Positions 46,835 through 56,778 of a stretch of 64,000 nucleotides of DNA are shown here, piece by piece. A program made the position numbers and the translations under genes. Below the pieces are notes generated by a model. That model did not search any database and was not told where the DNA came from. It worked only from the letters and a program-made list of their open reading frames with translations. Location of the stretch: contig NZ_JACIEM010000006.1 in assembly GCF_014196845.1 (NCBI RefSeq), positions 310,001 through 374,000 of the forward strand. The letters are read 5' to 3'. Source of the stretch: Aurantimonas endophytica. Lineage in GTDB: Bacteria; Pseudomonadota; Alphaproteobacteria; Rhizobiales; Rhizobiaceae. Numbering within the stretch: position 1 is the first letter of the stretch; each line of letters begins with the position of its first letter.

Positions 46835-47605
46835 ATGACCGCGAACCTTCTGGAGATCCGCGACCTGCGAAAGAGCTACGGCCGCCTTGAGGTGTTGAAG
46901 GGCGTCGACTGCGACGTCCGCCCCGGGGAGGTGATTTCGATCATCGGCTCGTCCGGATCGGGCAAGACCACCATGCTGCGCTGCGTCAACATGCTGGAGG
47001 AGTTCGAGGGCGGCACGATCCGCATCGACGGCGAAGAGATCGGATTCACCACGACGGGCGGGCAACGCCGGCGCAAGAGCGATCGGGAGATCGCACGCCA
47101 GCGCGCGCTCACCGGCATGGCCTTCCAGCAGTTCAATCTGTTTCCGCACATGACGGCGCTGGAGAACGTCACGCTGGGCCTGACGCTGGTGCGTCGCATG
47201 GGCCGCGAAGAGGCCCGCGCGCTCGGCGAGACCTGGCTCGACCGTGTGGGTCTGCTTCAGCGCAAGGACCAATACCCTTCCAAGCTCTCGGGCGGGCAGC
47301 AGCAGCGCGTCGCGATCGCGCGCGCCATCGCCATGAGCCCGCGCCTGATGCTGTTCGACGAAGTGACCTCCGCGCTTGATCCCGAACTGGTCTCCGAAGT
47401 GCTTCAGGTCGTGCGCTCGCTCGCCCAGGACGGCATGACCATGCTTCTGGTCACCCACGAGATGCGCTTCGCCTTCGAGGTGTCGAGCCGCGTCATCTTC
47501 ATGAACGGCGGACGCATCGGCGAGGAGGGCGACCCGCGCGAAATGTTCGTCTCGCCCAAGACCGAGCGTCTTGCGGCATTCCTTCAATCCTCCCGCTTCA
47601 ACTGA
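46835..47605 (+). CDS. Amino-acid ABC transporter ATPase
   Basis: A 256-aa GlnQ/HisP-type ATPase: Walker [16 protein letters not shown]-loop [19 protein letters not shown], signature [14 protein letters not shown], Walker [18 protein letters not shown]-loop LLVTHEM. Start ATG 46835 is preferred to one 6 codons earlier that overlaps the permease. Completes the transporter. Confidence 0.94.
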   Translation: MTANLLEIRDLRKSYGRLEVLKGVDCDVRPGEVISIIGSSGSGKTTMLRCVNMLEEFEGGTIRIDGEEIGFTTTGGQRRRKSDREIARQRALTGMAFQQFNLFPHMTALENVTLGLTLVRRMGREEARALGETWLDRVGLLQRKDQYPSKLSGGQQQRVAIARAIAMSPRLMLFDEVTSALDPELVSEVLQVVRSLAQDGMTMLLVTHEMRFAFEVSSRVIFMNGGRIGEEGDPREMFVSPKTERLAAFLQSSRFN

Positions 47606-47624
47606 CAGAACAGGACAAACAAGC

Positions 47625-48008
47625 ATGACCCTCAAACGCTACGGAGCCGGAGAGACCGGGGCCGGCGGCAAGCCGCTGCCATTTGCCCGCGCAGTGGAAG
47701 CCGATGGCTGGCTCTACGTTTCCGGCCAGGTGCCGATGGAGAACGGCGAGATCATGCCGGGCGGCATCGTGCAGCAGACGCACAAGACCATGCAGAACGT
47801 CATCGCCGTGCTGACCGAGGCCGGATACGCGCTCGAAGACGTGGTGCGCGTCGGTGTCTGGCTGGACGACCCGCGCGACTTCTGGAGCTTCAACGGCGTC
47901 TATGCCGAGTATTTCGGCGCCGCCCCACCGGCCCGCGCCTGCGTCCAGTCTTCCATGATGGTAGACTGCAAGGTCGAGATTGACTGCGTGGCGTTCAAGC
48001 GGAAATAA
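47625..48008 (+). CDS. RidA-family enamine/imine deaminase
   Basis: A 127-aa YjgF/YER057c/UK114-family protein. The substrate-binding Arg is in PPARACVQSSMMVDCKVEID, with the family start FARAVEADGWLYVSGQVPME and GGIVQQTHKTMQNVIAVLTE. RidA proteins hydrolyse reactive enamines such as 2-aminoacrylate made by PLP enzymes. It is encoded next to the amino-acid ABC genes and near a D-serine-dehydratase-like enzyme, which gives it an obvious task. Confidence 0.9.
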   Translation: MTLKRYGAGETGAGGKPLPFARAVEADGWLYVSGQVPMENGEIMPGGIVQQTHKTMQNVIAVLTEAGYALEDVVRVGVWLDDPRDFWSFNGVYAEYFGAAPPARACVQSSMMVDCKVEIDCVAFKRK

Positions 48009-48036
48009 CCGCCGGAACCGAGCACCGGAGACGAGG

Positions 48037-48807
48037 ATGGACAAGCGCGTGGAGGAGACGGTCAATCGGCGCGCCCGTGGGCTCGATCGGGCCTTCGACA
48101 TCCTCGACGCCCTGCGCGAGGCGGGACGCCCCCTGCGCCCCAACGAGATCGCCAATGCCATGGGGGCGCCGCGATCCACGATCTACGAGATCGTCGCTGC
48201 CCTTGTGAAGCTCGATGTTCTGGAGGCTGCGGACGCGGAAGGGCGGGTCTTCCTCGGCCGGCGCCTGTTTCTGTACGGGCAGGCCTATGGGCACCATTCC
48301 GACCTGCCGAGCCGGGTGGGCGCGGTGCTCGACCGCCTCGCCATGGAAACGCAGGAAACCGCCCAGTTCTGCGTTCTCGACGGCAACAAATATACCGTCG
48401 CCATGATGCGGGAGGGCTCCCGGCCGTTCCGCATCTCCTCCAGCGTAGGCGAGCGGACGCCCATTCCCTGGACGGCATCGGGCCGACTGCTGCTCGGCCA
48501 TATGAGCGAGAGGGAGATCCGCGAGCTCGTTCCAGAGGCCGACTTTCAGCTTCCTTCCGGTGACTGGCTTGACCCGGCGGATTTCGCCGAGCAGTCGCAC
48601 CGAGCTCTGGCGGACGGCCACTTCACCTTCGATTCCATCGTCGACAGCTACACCCATTGCTTCGCCGTGCCGGTTCTGCGCCCGGACAGGACGGCCGCCG
48701 CGACCCTGTGCCTGGTCGCCCCGAAGGCGGATGCGCTCCGCAATCACGCCGACTATCTGGAAAAGCTTCGCTATGCCGCCGTCTCGCTCGAGCCGTCGTT
48801 CATTTGA
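48037..48807 (+). CDS. IclR-family transcriptional regulator
   Basis: A 256-aa regulator with an N-terminal winged helix (RGLDRAFDILDALREAGRPL, NEIANAMGAPRSTIYEIVAA) and a GAF-like effector domain (LAMETQETAQFCVLDGNKYT, TPIPWTASGRLLLGHMSERE). Last gene of the amino-acid ABC/RidA operon. It likely controls this operon and the divergent PLP enzyme gene in response to the substrate. GAGG lies directly upstream of the ATG. Confidence 0.9.
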   Translation: MDKRVEETVNRRARGLDRAFDILDALREAGRPLRPNEIANAMGAPRSTIYEIVAALVKLDVLEAADAEGRVFLGRRLFLYGQAYGHHSDLPSRVGAVLDRLAMETQETAQFCVLDGNKYTVAMMREGSRPFRISSSVGERTPIPWTASGRLLLGHMSEREIRELVPEADFQLPSGDWLDPADFAEQSHRALADGHFTFDSIVDSYTHCFAVPVLRPDRTAAATLCLVAPKADALRNHADYLEKLRYAAVSLEPSFI

Positions 48808-49095
48808 GAAAGGCGAGCCACGCCTGACCAAAGGTTAGAGGGTCCGGGAAGGGTCGACACTCTTCGGACAGGATCGTCGCCATGTGAGTGGGCCGAGAAA
48901 GTCTAAAGGGGGCCGAGCGACGCCACGCAGGCGGGCGATCCGGAGCTGGAGAGGCGAGCATCGCTCGTTTGGCCGCGTCTCGAAGCCCAGCTGCACATGA
49001 TCTCCACAAAACGCCGACACTCCGTGCACGCTCGAGCCTGAGATCACGATCCGAAGCCTTCCCGCGCCATGCGAAGGCGATCTGGACCGTGACCC

Positions 49096-50253
49096 ATGCC
49101 CAAGCTCTCTCGCTGCAAGACGCTCTCGATGATCCTCCTCGCCTTGCCGCTCGCGGCCTGCGGCAAGGGCGCGGCATCACCTGGCGACGAGGCCGCCGGC
49201 CCCGCCACGGCCGAGGTGTCCGTCATCGAGGCGAGGTCGGAGACGATCACCCTGTTCGACGAGCTTCCGGGGCGGGTCGCGGCCTTCCGCACGGCGGAGA
49301 TCCGGCCGCAGGTCGGCGGCATCATCGAGAAGCGCCTGTTCGAGGACGGCGCCGAGGTGGCCGTGGACCAGCCCTTGTTCCGGATCAATCCGGCGCCGTT
49401 CGAGGCCGACGTCGCCATCGCCGCCGCCGCACTCCAAAGGGCCGAGGCGATTCTTCGGAACGCCAACGAGAAGTTCGAGCGCGCCAGGGCGCTGGTCGAA
49501 CGCAACACCGCCAGCCGCGCATCCAGCGAAGCGGCCGCCGCCGACGTCGCTCAAGCCGATGCCGGCGTCGCGGAAGCTGCGGCGACGCTGCGCCGTCGTC
49601 AGGTCGACCTCGACCTCGCCACCGTGCGCTCGCCCATTGCCGGACAGGTCGGCCTTGCGCTGGCAAGCGAGGGCGCCCTGGTATCGACCTCCAGCACGAG
49701 CGCGCTCGCCAACGTGCAGCAGATCGACCGCATCTATGTCGACTTGCGCCAGCCGGCCTCGCAGATCGACACGCTGAACGCGTTGGCCGCGAGCGGCGCT
49801 CTGGAGGACGCCTCAGCGGTTCCGGTGCCGATCGTCATGGCGAGCGGCAAGCCCTATCCCCATGCGGGGCGTGCACTCTTCTTCGATACTTCCGTCGATC
49901 CGAGCACCGGCAACGTCACCGTGCGCGTCGAGGTGAGCAATCCCGAGCGTCTGCTCCTGCCGGGCATGTATGTGCGGGCCCGGCTGCCGCGCGGCATCCG
50001 GCGCGACGCGATCCTGGTGCCGCAGGAGGCGGTGGTTCGCGATCCGGGCGGCGGGCCGCAGCTCGTGGTGCTGGACGCAGACGGACAGGGTGCCAGACGC
50101 GACGTCACGCTCGGGGAAACGGTGAAGGGACGCACCATCGTCGCATCCGGCCTTAAGGCCGGCGAGAGCGTCGTGGTGCTCGGGCAGGACAGGGTGGCCG
50201 ACGGCGTCACGCTGACGGCGGTGCCCTTCGTCGCGTCGCAGCCCCGAACCTGA
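49096..50253 (+). CDS. RND efflux membrane fusion lipoprotein (AcrA/MexE type)
   Basis: A 385-aa periplasmic adaptor. The signal peptide ends in a lipobox (LPLAACGK), so it is anchored to the inner membrane. Lipoyl half-motifs ETITLFDELPGRVAAFRTAE and VRSPIAGQVGLALASEGALV flank a coiled-coil hairpin (about residues 105-175), followed by beta-barrel and membrane-proximal domains. It leads an operon with an RND pump and a two-component system; no TolC-type gene is included. The 288 bases upstream hold no gene and probably the promoter. Confidence 0.92.
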   Translation: MPKLSRCKTLSMILLALPLAACGKGAASPGDEAAGPATAEVSVIEARSETITLFDELPGRVAAFRTAEIRPQVGGIIEKRLFEDGAEVAVDQPLFRINPAPFEADVAIAAAALQRAEAILRNANEKFERARALVERNTASRASSEAAAADVAQADAGVAEAAATLRRRQVDLDLATVRSPIAGQVGLALASEGALVSTSSTSALANVQQIDRIYVDLRQPASQIDTLNALAASGALEDASAVPVPIVMASGKPYPHAGRALFFDTSVDPSTGNVTVRVEVSNPERLLLPGMYVRARLPRGIRRDAILVPQEAVVRDPGGGPQLVVLDADGQGARRDVTLGETVKGRTIVASGLKAGESVVVLGQDRVADGVTLTAVPFVASQPRT

Positions 50254-50270
50254 TCCCGGAGCCCGGATTC

Positions 50271-53200
50271 ATGTCGCGTTTCTTCATCGACCGCCCGATC
50301 TTCGCCTGGGTCATCGCGATCTTCATCGCGCTGGCCGGCCTGGGGGCGCTTCCGCAACTGCCCGTGTCGCGCTTTCCCACGATCGCGCCGCCGAGCATCG
50401 GCATCACCGCGTCCTATACCGGCGCCTCCCCGAAGACGATCGAGGACAGCGTCATCACCCCGATCGAGCGCGAGCTCTCGGGCGTCAAGAACGTTCTCTA
50501 CTTTGAGTCCACGGCCGACACGACGGGCAGCGCCTCGATCACCGTGACGTTCCGTCCGGGCACGGATCCCGAGACCGCCCAGATCGACGTCCAGAACCGC
50601 ATCAAGTCCGCGGAAGCTCGCCTGCCGGAAGCCGTCCGTCGTGCCGGCCTGTCGGTCGAAGCGGCCGAGTCCGGCTTCCTCATGCTGGTGACCCTGAAGT
50701 CGCCGGACGGCCGCTACGACGCCCTGGCGCTCGGCGACGCCATGTCCCGCAACCTCGTCGAGGAACTGAAGCGCGTTCCCGGCGTCGGCAAGGTGCAGAA
50801 TTTCGGCTCGGAGCGGGCGATGCGGGTCTGGGTCGATCCCGCCAAGCTCTTTGCCCACTCCCTGTCGCTGGCCGACGTCACGCAGGCGATCGCGACCCAG
50901 AATGCCCAGATCGCGCCGGGGCGCGTCGGCGACGAGCCGACCGTTCCCGGTCAAAGGGTCAGCATCCCGCTCAGCGTCGAGGGCCAGCTCGGCACGCCGG
51001 AGGCGTTCGCCGCCATCGTGTTGCGGGCAGCTCCCGACGGCTCCAAGCTGGTGCTGGGCGATGTCGCCCGCATCGAGCTCGGCGCCCAGAGCCTCGGCTT
51101 CTCGATCCGCTCCAACGGCGCGACCGCCACCGGCGCGGCCATCCAGATGGCGCCGGGGGCGAATGCCGTGCGGACCTCCGAGGCGGTCCACGCCCGTCTC
51201 GCCGAACTCGCGCCCTCCCTGCCGGCCGGCATGGAATACGCCGTCACCTTCGACACCGCGCCCTTCGTCAAGGTCTCCATCGAGAAGGTGATCCACACGC
51301 TGATCGAGGCGATGGTCCTGGTCTTCCTGGTGATGCTGCTGTTCCTGCAGAACCTACGCTACACGATCATCCCGGCCATCGTGGCGCCCGTCGCCCTCCT
51401 CGGCACCTTCGCGGTGATGCTGGCCACAGGCTCCTCGATCAACGTCCTGACGATGTTCGGCATGGTGCTGGCCATCGGCATCATTGTCGACGACGCGATC
51501 GTGGTGGTCGAGAATGTCGAGCGCATCATGACGAGCGAGGGTCTGTCGCCGAAGGAGGCGACACGCAAGGCGATGGGCGAGATCAGCGGCGCGGTGGTCG
51601 GCATCACGCTGGTGCTGGTCGCCGTGTTCGTGCCCATGGGACTGGCGAGCGGCTCGGTCGGCGCGATCTATCGACAGTTCACGCTGTCGATGGCGGTGCC
51701 GATCCTCTTCTCGGCCTTCCTCGCGTTGACGCTGACGCCCGCGCTCTGCGCCACCCTGCTGAAACCCGTGACACCCGGCGGCCACGCGAAGAAGGGCTTC
51801 TTCGGCTGGTTCAACCGCGGCTTCGACCGCCTGACGACAGGCTATGCCGGTATCGTCGCCGCCTGGGTTCGGCGCGGCGGACGGGTCATGTTGCTCTATG
51901 CCGCCATTCTCGGTGTCCTCGCCTACGGCTACGCGCAGGTGCCCACCGCCTTCGTGCCGGAGGAGGACCAGGGCAACTTCATGACCTCCGTCTCGCTGCC
52001 GGCCGAGGCGACGGCCGAGCGCACCCGCGAGATCGTCTCGCTCTTCGAGCGTCACGTCGCGTCACGGCCGGACGTGATCGACAACACCTCGATCCTGGGC
52101 TTCGGCTTCTCGGGTTCGGGCGCCAACGCCGCCCTGGCTTTCACCAGCCTGAAGGACTGGGGCGAGCGCACCAGCACCGTGGACGATGAGATCGCGGCCG
52201 CGACCGCCGCCATGGCCTCGGTACCCGAGGGCACGGTCATGAGCATGAAACCGCCCGCGATCGAGGCGCTCGGCACCACGTCCGGCTTCTCGCTGCGTCT
52301 GGAGGCCCGTGCCAACCAGGACTTTGATGCCCTCAAGGGCGCACAGGACAGGCTGATCGACCTGGCGGGGAAAAGCCGGCTCGTGAGAGAGGTGCAGTCC
52401 GAGGGCCTACCGGGCGGCGCGACGGTCACGCTCAGGATCGACCGCCAGAAGTCCGAGGCGCTCGGCGTCTCGTTCGCCATGCTTTCCGACACGCTGACCA
52501 CGGCCATTGGCTCGACCTATGTCAACGATTACGCGAATGCGGGACGCCTTCAGCAGGTGATCGTCCAGGCGGACGCTCCCTACCGGATGCAGGTCGAGGA
52601 CGTGCTGAAGCTCACGGTGCGCAACAATGCCGGCGGCATGGTCTCGCTCGCCGAGGTGGTGACGCCCGTCTGGCAGGAGAGCCCGCTGCAACTCCAACGG
52701 TACAACGGCTATCCTGCCCTTTCGATCACGGGCAGCGCTGCACCCGGCGTGTCCAGCGGCGTTGCCATGGCGGAGATGGAGCGGCTTGCCGCCGAGTTGC
52801 CCGAGGGCTTTGCCGTGGAATGGACCGGACAGTCTCTGCAGGAGAAGCAGTCGGCCTCGCAGGCACCGATCCTCCTCGCCGTCTCCATCCTGATCGTGTT
52901 CCTGGTGCTGGCGGCCCTCTACGAAAGCTGGGCGATTCCCCTGGCCGTCATCCTCGTCGTGCCACTCGGCATCCTCGGAGCGGTGGCGGCGGTCCTCCTG
53001 CGCGGGCTGGAGAACGACGTGTTCTTCAAGGTCGGGCTGATCACCCTCATCGGCCTGTCCGCCAAGAACGCCATCCTGATCGTGGAGTTCGCACGGCAGC
53101 TCGCCGCTCAGGGCCGCAGCTTGCCCGAGGCGGTGACGGAGGCCGCGCGCTTGCGGCTTCGGCCGATCCTGATGACATCGCTCGCCTTCACGCTCGGCGT

Positions 53201-53393
53201 CGTGCCACTGATGCTGTCGCGGGGCGCCAGTTCCGAGACGCAGCATGCCATCGGCACCGGCGTCTTCGGCGGCATGATATCGGCGACCATGCTGGCGGTG
53301 TTCTTCGTGCCCGTTTTCCACGTCGTCGTCATGGGGATGGTCGGCTTCTTCAACCGTCGACGCACCCGGTCCGCGATGCAGCCCGCCGAATGA
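50271..53393 (+). CDS. RND multidrug efflux pump (HAE1/AcrB type)
   Basis: A 1040-aa inner-membrane proton/drug antiporter. It starts MSRFFIDRPIFAWVIAIFIA, has the TM4 proton-relay Asp pair in GIIVDDAIVVVENVERI, the TM10 lysine in GLSAKNAILIVEFARQL, and two large periplasmic loops. Length is standard. It follows the adaptor gene by 17 bases. Substrates are unknown; the neighbouring BaeSR/AdeRS-like two-component genes suggest inducible expression. Confidence 0.95.
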   Translation: MSRFFIDRPIFAWVIAIFIALAGLGALPQLPVSRFPTIAPPSIGITASYTGASPKTIEDSVITPIERELSGVKNVLYFESTADTTGSASITVTFRPGTDPETAQIDVQNRIKSAEARLPEAVRRAGLSVEAAESGFLMLVTLKSPDGRYDALALGDAMSRNLVEELKRVPGVGKVQNFGSERAMRVWVDPAKLFAHSLSLADVTQAIATQNAQIAPGRVGDEPTVPGQRVSIPLSVEGQLGTPEAFAAIVLRAAPDGSKLVLGDVARIELGAQSLGFSIRSNGATATGAAIQMAPGANAVRTSEAVHARLAELAPSLPAGMEYAVTFDTAPFVKVSIEKVIHTLIEAMVLVFLVMLLFLQNLRYTIIPAIVAPVALLGTFAVMLATGSSINVLTMFGMVLAIGIIVDDAIVVVENVERIMTSEGLSPKEATRKAMGEISGAVVGITLVLVAVFVPMGLASGSVGAIYRQFTLSMAVPILFSAFLALTLTPALCATLLKPVTPGGHAKKGFFGWFNRGFDRLTTGYAGIVAAWVRRGGRVMLLYAAILGVLAYGYAQVPTAFVPEEDQGNFMTSVSLPAEATAERTREIVSLFERHVASRPDVIDNTSILGFGFSGSGANAALAFTSLKDWGERTSTVDDEIAAATAAMASVPEGTVMSMKPPAIEALGTTSGFSLRLEARANQDFDALKGAQDRLIDLAGKSRLVREVQSEGLPGGATVTLRIDRQKSEALGVSFAMLSDTLTTAIGSTYVNDYANAGRLQQVIVQADAPYRMQVEDVLKLTVRNNAGGMVSLAEVVTPVWQESPLQLQRYNGYPALSITGSAAPGVSSGVAMAEMERLAAELPEGFAVEWTGQSLQEKQSASQAPILLAVSILIVFLVLAALYESWAIPLAVILVVPLGILGAVAAVLLRGLENDVFFKVGLITLIGLSAKNAILIVEFARQLAAQGRSLPEAVTEAARLRLRPILMTSLAFTLGVVPLMLSRGASSETQHAIGTGVFGGMISATMLAVFFVPVFHVVVMGMVGFFNRRRTRSAMQPAE

Positions 53394-53444
53394 CCCGAAC
53401 CTGCCGCCCACCGACCCGACGCCAACCCTCACCGGAGTGCCTCC

Positions 53445-54140
53445 ATGGAAAACGCACTGATCCTCATTGTCGAGGATGAGCCGGAGATCGCCGAGATCCT
53501 CGAGGCCTATTTCGTGCGGGAGGGCTTCCGCACGGTTTCAGCGGGCGACGGCCCGACGGGTCTCGCCCATCATCTTCGCCTCAAGCCGGACCTCGTCATC
53601 CTCGACGTCAAGCTGCCGGGACTGGATGGCTATGAGGTTCTGGCCACGGTCCGACGACGCGGCGATACGCCGGTGATCATGGTGACCGCCCTGGCAGAGG
53701 ACCTGGACAAGCTCCTGGCCCTCCGCGTCGGGGCAGACGACTACGTCGTGAAGCCGTTCAATCCGCTCGAAGTCGTCGCGCGCGCCAAGGCGGTGCTGCG
53801 CCGGACGACGGGAAGCGGCACCCGCCGCACCTTGCGCGTCGGCCCTCTCCACATCGATCCGGAAGCCTATGCCGCGACCGTTGAAGGTCAGCAGGAGACG
53901 ACGGTCCTGGAACTCACCCGCACCGAGTTCCGCCTGCTCGCCCACATGGCGGCCTCGCCCGGGCGGGTATTCGAGCGCTCCGAGCTGATCGACGCCTGCC
54001 TGCCGGAAAGCGAAGCGATGGACAGGACCGTCGACAGCCATGTCAGCAAATTGCGGCGCAAGCTGGCGGCGGCGGGCGCCGACGGCGTGCTGACCGGCGT
54101 GCGCGGCGTCGGCTACAAGCTGAGTGGATCCCATGCCTAG
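53445..54140 (+). CDS. OmpR-family response regulator (BaeR/AdeR-like)
   Basis: A 231-aa regulator. Receiver domain: acidic pocket in LILIVEDEPEIAEIL, phospho-Asp in DLVILDVKLPGLDGYE, Thr in IMVTALAED and Lys in DDYVVKPFNPLEV. Effector: winged helix with LELTRTEFRLLAHMAASPGR and VDSHVSKLRRKLAAAG. It is encoded after the RND pump and overlaps the histidine kinase gene by 8 bases; it is the likely activator of the efflux operon. Confidence 0.92.
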   Translation: MENALILIVEDEPEIAEILEAYFVREGFRTVSAGDGPTGLAHHLRLKPDLVILDVKLPGLDGYEVLATVRRRGDTPVIMVTALAEDLDKLLALRVGADDYVVKPFNPLEVVARAKAVLRRTTGSGTRRTLRVGPLHIDPEAYAATVEGQQETTVLELTRTEFRLLAHMAASPGRVFERSELIDACLPESEAMDRTVDSHVSKLRRKLAAAGADGVLTGVRGVGYKLSGSHA

Positions 54141-55211
54141 GCTCAACACCCACATCGTCCGCTCGGTCACGGGCCTGACCTTCCTCGCCTTCGTCGCGAT
54201 GTACGGCGGCCTGACGCTCTATTACGTCTCGTCTACGACTGGCTCTACCCCGACGCCGCCCCCGACGCCGTCTGGCAGCCGAGTGAGATCCTCGTGCTGA
54301 GCCTGATCCTGGCCGTCGGGCTGCTGGCTGCGACGGCTGTTGGCTGGCGCCTGACCCAGACGATCGCCGCACCGCTGCGGTCCGTCGGGGCGGCGGCCCG
54401 AAGGGTTGCGGGGGGCGATTTCTCGGCACGGGCCGTCTCTCCGGCCTCGGCCTTCGAGGAGGGCGACAGCCTGGTCGCCGACTTCAACGCCATGGCCGAG
54501 CGGCTGGAAAAGGCGGAGTCGGAACTCGCCTTTTCGAATTCGTCCATCGCCCATGAGCTGCGCACACCGCTCACCATCCTGCGTGGACGCCTCCAGGGGC
54601 TTCTGGATGGCACCTTCGAACCGAGCCCAAAGCTCTACACGCGATTGATCGCGCAAGTGGACGACCTGGCAGCGATCGTGGAGGAGCTGCGCACGCTCGC
54701 ACTGTCCAGCGCCGGCAAGCTCGAGCTGACGCTCGGCCCCGTCGACCTCGCGCGGGAGGCCGAGACCGTCCTAGCCTCCATCGAAGCCGATCTCATCATG
54801 GCGGGTATCGGAATCGAGCGCCAGCTTCGGCCAGCCTTGACGCAGGCCGACGCGGCAAAGATCCGCCAGGCCCTCCTCGCCATTCTCGAGAACTGTCGGC
54901 GCTACGCACCGGGTAGCACGGTGCGCGTGGAAACCGGCGTTGCGGACGATCATGTCGTCCTGCGTTGCAGGGACACGGGGCCCGGCCTCTCGCCCGAGGA
55001 GCGGGAGCGCGCCTTCGAACGCTTCTGGCGCGCCGACGAGTCCCGTGCCCGTGCACGCGGCGGCTCCGGCCTCGGTCTCTCGGTCGTCCTCGGCATCGCC
55101 CGCGCTCACGGCGGAGAGGCCGTGATCCTCGATGACGTGCCCGGCTTCGCGATCGAACTCCGCCTGCCGCGGGCGGGCTCTGCGAAAGGCCCCATGACTG
55201 TCCCTTCTTGA
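54133..55211 (+). pseudogene. Sensor histidine kinase (BaeS/AdeS-like), split by a one-base deletion
   Basis: From ATG 54133 the frame reads MPRLNTHIVRSVTGLTFLAF and the first membrane helix, then falls out of frame at about 54227-54231. Adding one C in GTC-TCG would restore LTLYYVLVYDWLYPDAAPDA and lead into the second helix (LSLILAVGLLAATAVGW), the HAMP domain, the H-box SSIAHELRTPLTILRG, the N-box ENCRRYAPGS and the G-box RDTGPGLSPEE/GGSGLGLSVV. Downstream, from 54294, the frame is intact to the stop. So the gene is either a recent pseudogene or has a sequencing error; a restart would make a kinase lacking its first helix and sensor loop. It overlaps the response-regulator gene. Confidence 0.8.
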
Positions 55212-55313
55212 CCGCCCAAGATCTCAGGCAGCCGCATCCACACAACCTCCACGGAACCTGCACCCGGCTTCGACGAGCCAATAATACCTATCCGTTGAAC
55301 CAGGAGGGTACGC

Positions 55314-55445
55314 ATGGTTTTCCGGAACTTCTTCATTTTCTGCACTGTCTTCGGGTTGTTCATGATGATGTTTGCAAATCTCGCCACCTGCCATCTACGG
55401 GACGACGGCCACGCACGCTTTGACGCACCATTCCGGTTGCAGTGA
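55314..55445 (+). CDS. Small hypothetical membrane protein
   Basis: A 43-aa frame with AGGAGGG 6 bases before the ATG. It has one hydrophobic stretch ([20 protein letters not shown]) and a polar His/Arg/Asp tail. It lies 102 bases after the kinase gene on the same strand and could be a small regulatory membrane peptide of the efflux operon. The strong ribosome site is the main support; no family is recognised. Confidence 0.45.
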   Translation: MVFRNFFIFCTVFGLFMMMFANLATCHLRDDGHARFDAPFRLQ

Positions 55446-55548
55446 TGCGTGCGCCGCTGCCGCCGCATCCATTCCATCGGGTCCCGTCACAAGGGATCCG
55501 TTCCCATGGGCGCGAAGGCCCAGCCCCTTTGGCAGCAAGAGACCCACG

Positions 55549-56082
55549 ATGACCGCTTCCCTCAGGAACAGCCATGTTCATCTCGACGTCGCGACCGACG
55601 CCGATCTGCCGCGTTTCCGCAAAGATCTTCAGGAGGCTTTCGCGGTCGCCGTCGTGGAAGAGTTCGGGTCCGTCTTTGACGGATCGATCCCCTCCGACTC
55701 GGATGTCACGGCGTCCCTTGAGGCGCCGAATGCGGTCGTGCATCGCATTCTCGAGAACGGACGATGGGTCGGCGGGGCCGTCGTCTCGATCGATCTCGAC
55801 ACGCAGAGGAATTCGCTCGATCTCTTGTTCGTCCGTGTCGGTGAGTTCGGGCACGGCATCGGGCGAAAGACCTGGCGAGCGATCGAAGAGCGCTACCCGC
55901 AGACGAAGGTCTGGACGACCCACACGCCCTATTTCGAGAAGCGCAACATCCATTTTTACGTCAATGTCTGCGGCTTCAAGATCGTCGAGTACTTCAACCC
56001 GCGCCACCCGGACCCGCGCCATCCGGCCGACCTAGATCTGGTATCTGACGGCGGGATGTTCCGTTTCGAAAAGTACGCCTGA
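55549..56082 (+). CDS. GNAT-family N-acetyltransferase
   Basis: A 177-aa acetyltransferase. It starts [20 protein letters not shown], has the acyl-CoA loop region [20 protein letters not shown] and the later [18 protein letters not shown] with the FYxxxGF strand-helix of GNAT. The substrate is unknown. The ATG at 55549 has AAGAGA 7 bases upstream. It is downstream of the efflux operon, at the border of the patchy accessory region. Confidence 0.85.
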   Translation: MTASLRNSHVHLDVATDADLPRFRKDLQEAFAVAVVEEFGSVFDGSIPSDSDVTASLEAPNAVVHRILENGRWVGGAVVSIDLDTQRNSLDLLFVRVGEFGHGIGRKTWRAIEERYPQTKVWTTHTPYFEKRNIHFYVNVCGFKIVEYFNPRHPDPRHPADLDLVSDGGMFRFEKYA

Positions 56083-56778
56083 TCGCTTCTGACGGCCTGT
56101 CATCGCGGTGGCGGTCCGAGCAGCGGCGTGCGAAATCGCAGCGGCTCGCAGGAAGGCGATCATCAGGGCTGCCGCCCGATCCAGGGACACGGGTAAGTTC
56201 CCGGATTACTCGGAGAACGCGCAGCTACGGTCTCAGTGCTCCCCGGCGCAATGAGATCGACGAAGGCTGGATGGTCTATTGGTGAGCCTCATCGCGTTCA
56301 GCCGACGCGTCACCTGCACCAGAGGTGAAATCACTTGCAGGCACTGTGGCGAATTCTGATTACGCTTCCGCCGAGCTATTAGAAATCAGTGCTTGCAGAA
56401 TTCCTGCAGCTAATTGGGCAGAATACACAAGCACAAAGACTCCCCAAAAGCATAATCCGCAAGCGATTGGACCGACCAGCCTGAAGATCGCCGTGTTGGC
56501 ATCTAGTCGTAGCTAGATCGAGCCGCTTCGGGTGCGAATTCCGATACCGATACAAGCAGGCACGCAGTGATGGAGCAGATCCTTCCTTATCAACGCACAA
56601 ACCCCGGCATGGGAGTCCAACCGCCGATCGGGAAGTCTGGATGCACCTTACCGCTCTCATCGAAGCGGACCTGCCATGCCTTTCGGGCCCCGGCCCACCG
56701 CACGACCTCAATGAACCCCTCAGAGTGCCCAACCTCCCGTAGCTTCTGCAACCTCGCTTCGGTGATCGCTGGCCGTCC
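56083..56778. other. Gene-free, AT-richer stretch
   Basis: About 700 bases, in part (56300-56520) clearly more AT-rich than the flanks. I find no supported gene. Short fragments without proper starts exist on the minus strand: a hydrophobic peptide at about 56370-56513 and a frame ending at 56590 that reads LQKLREVGHSEGFIEVVRWA. Base composition suggests imported DNA. Confidence 0.45.

Noticed and set aside
48808-49095. Possible small gene upstream of the efflux operon
   Set aside because: Frames there run into the adaptor gene out of phase and have no motifs; the space more likely holds the promoter.
56370-56513. Minus-strand hydrophobic peptide (LVGPIACGLCFWGVFVLVYS)
   Set aside because: No start codon within the open frame and no ribosome site; could be chance or decay.
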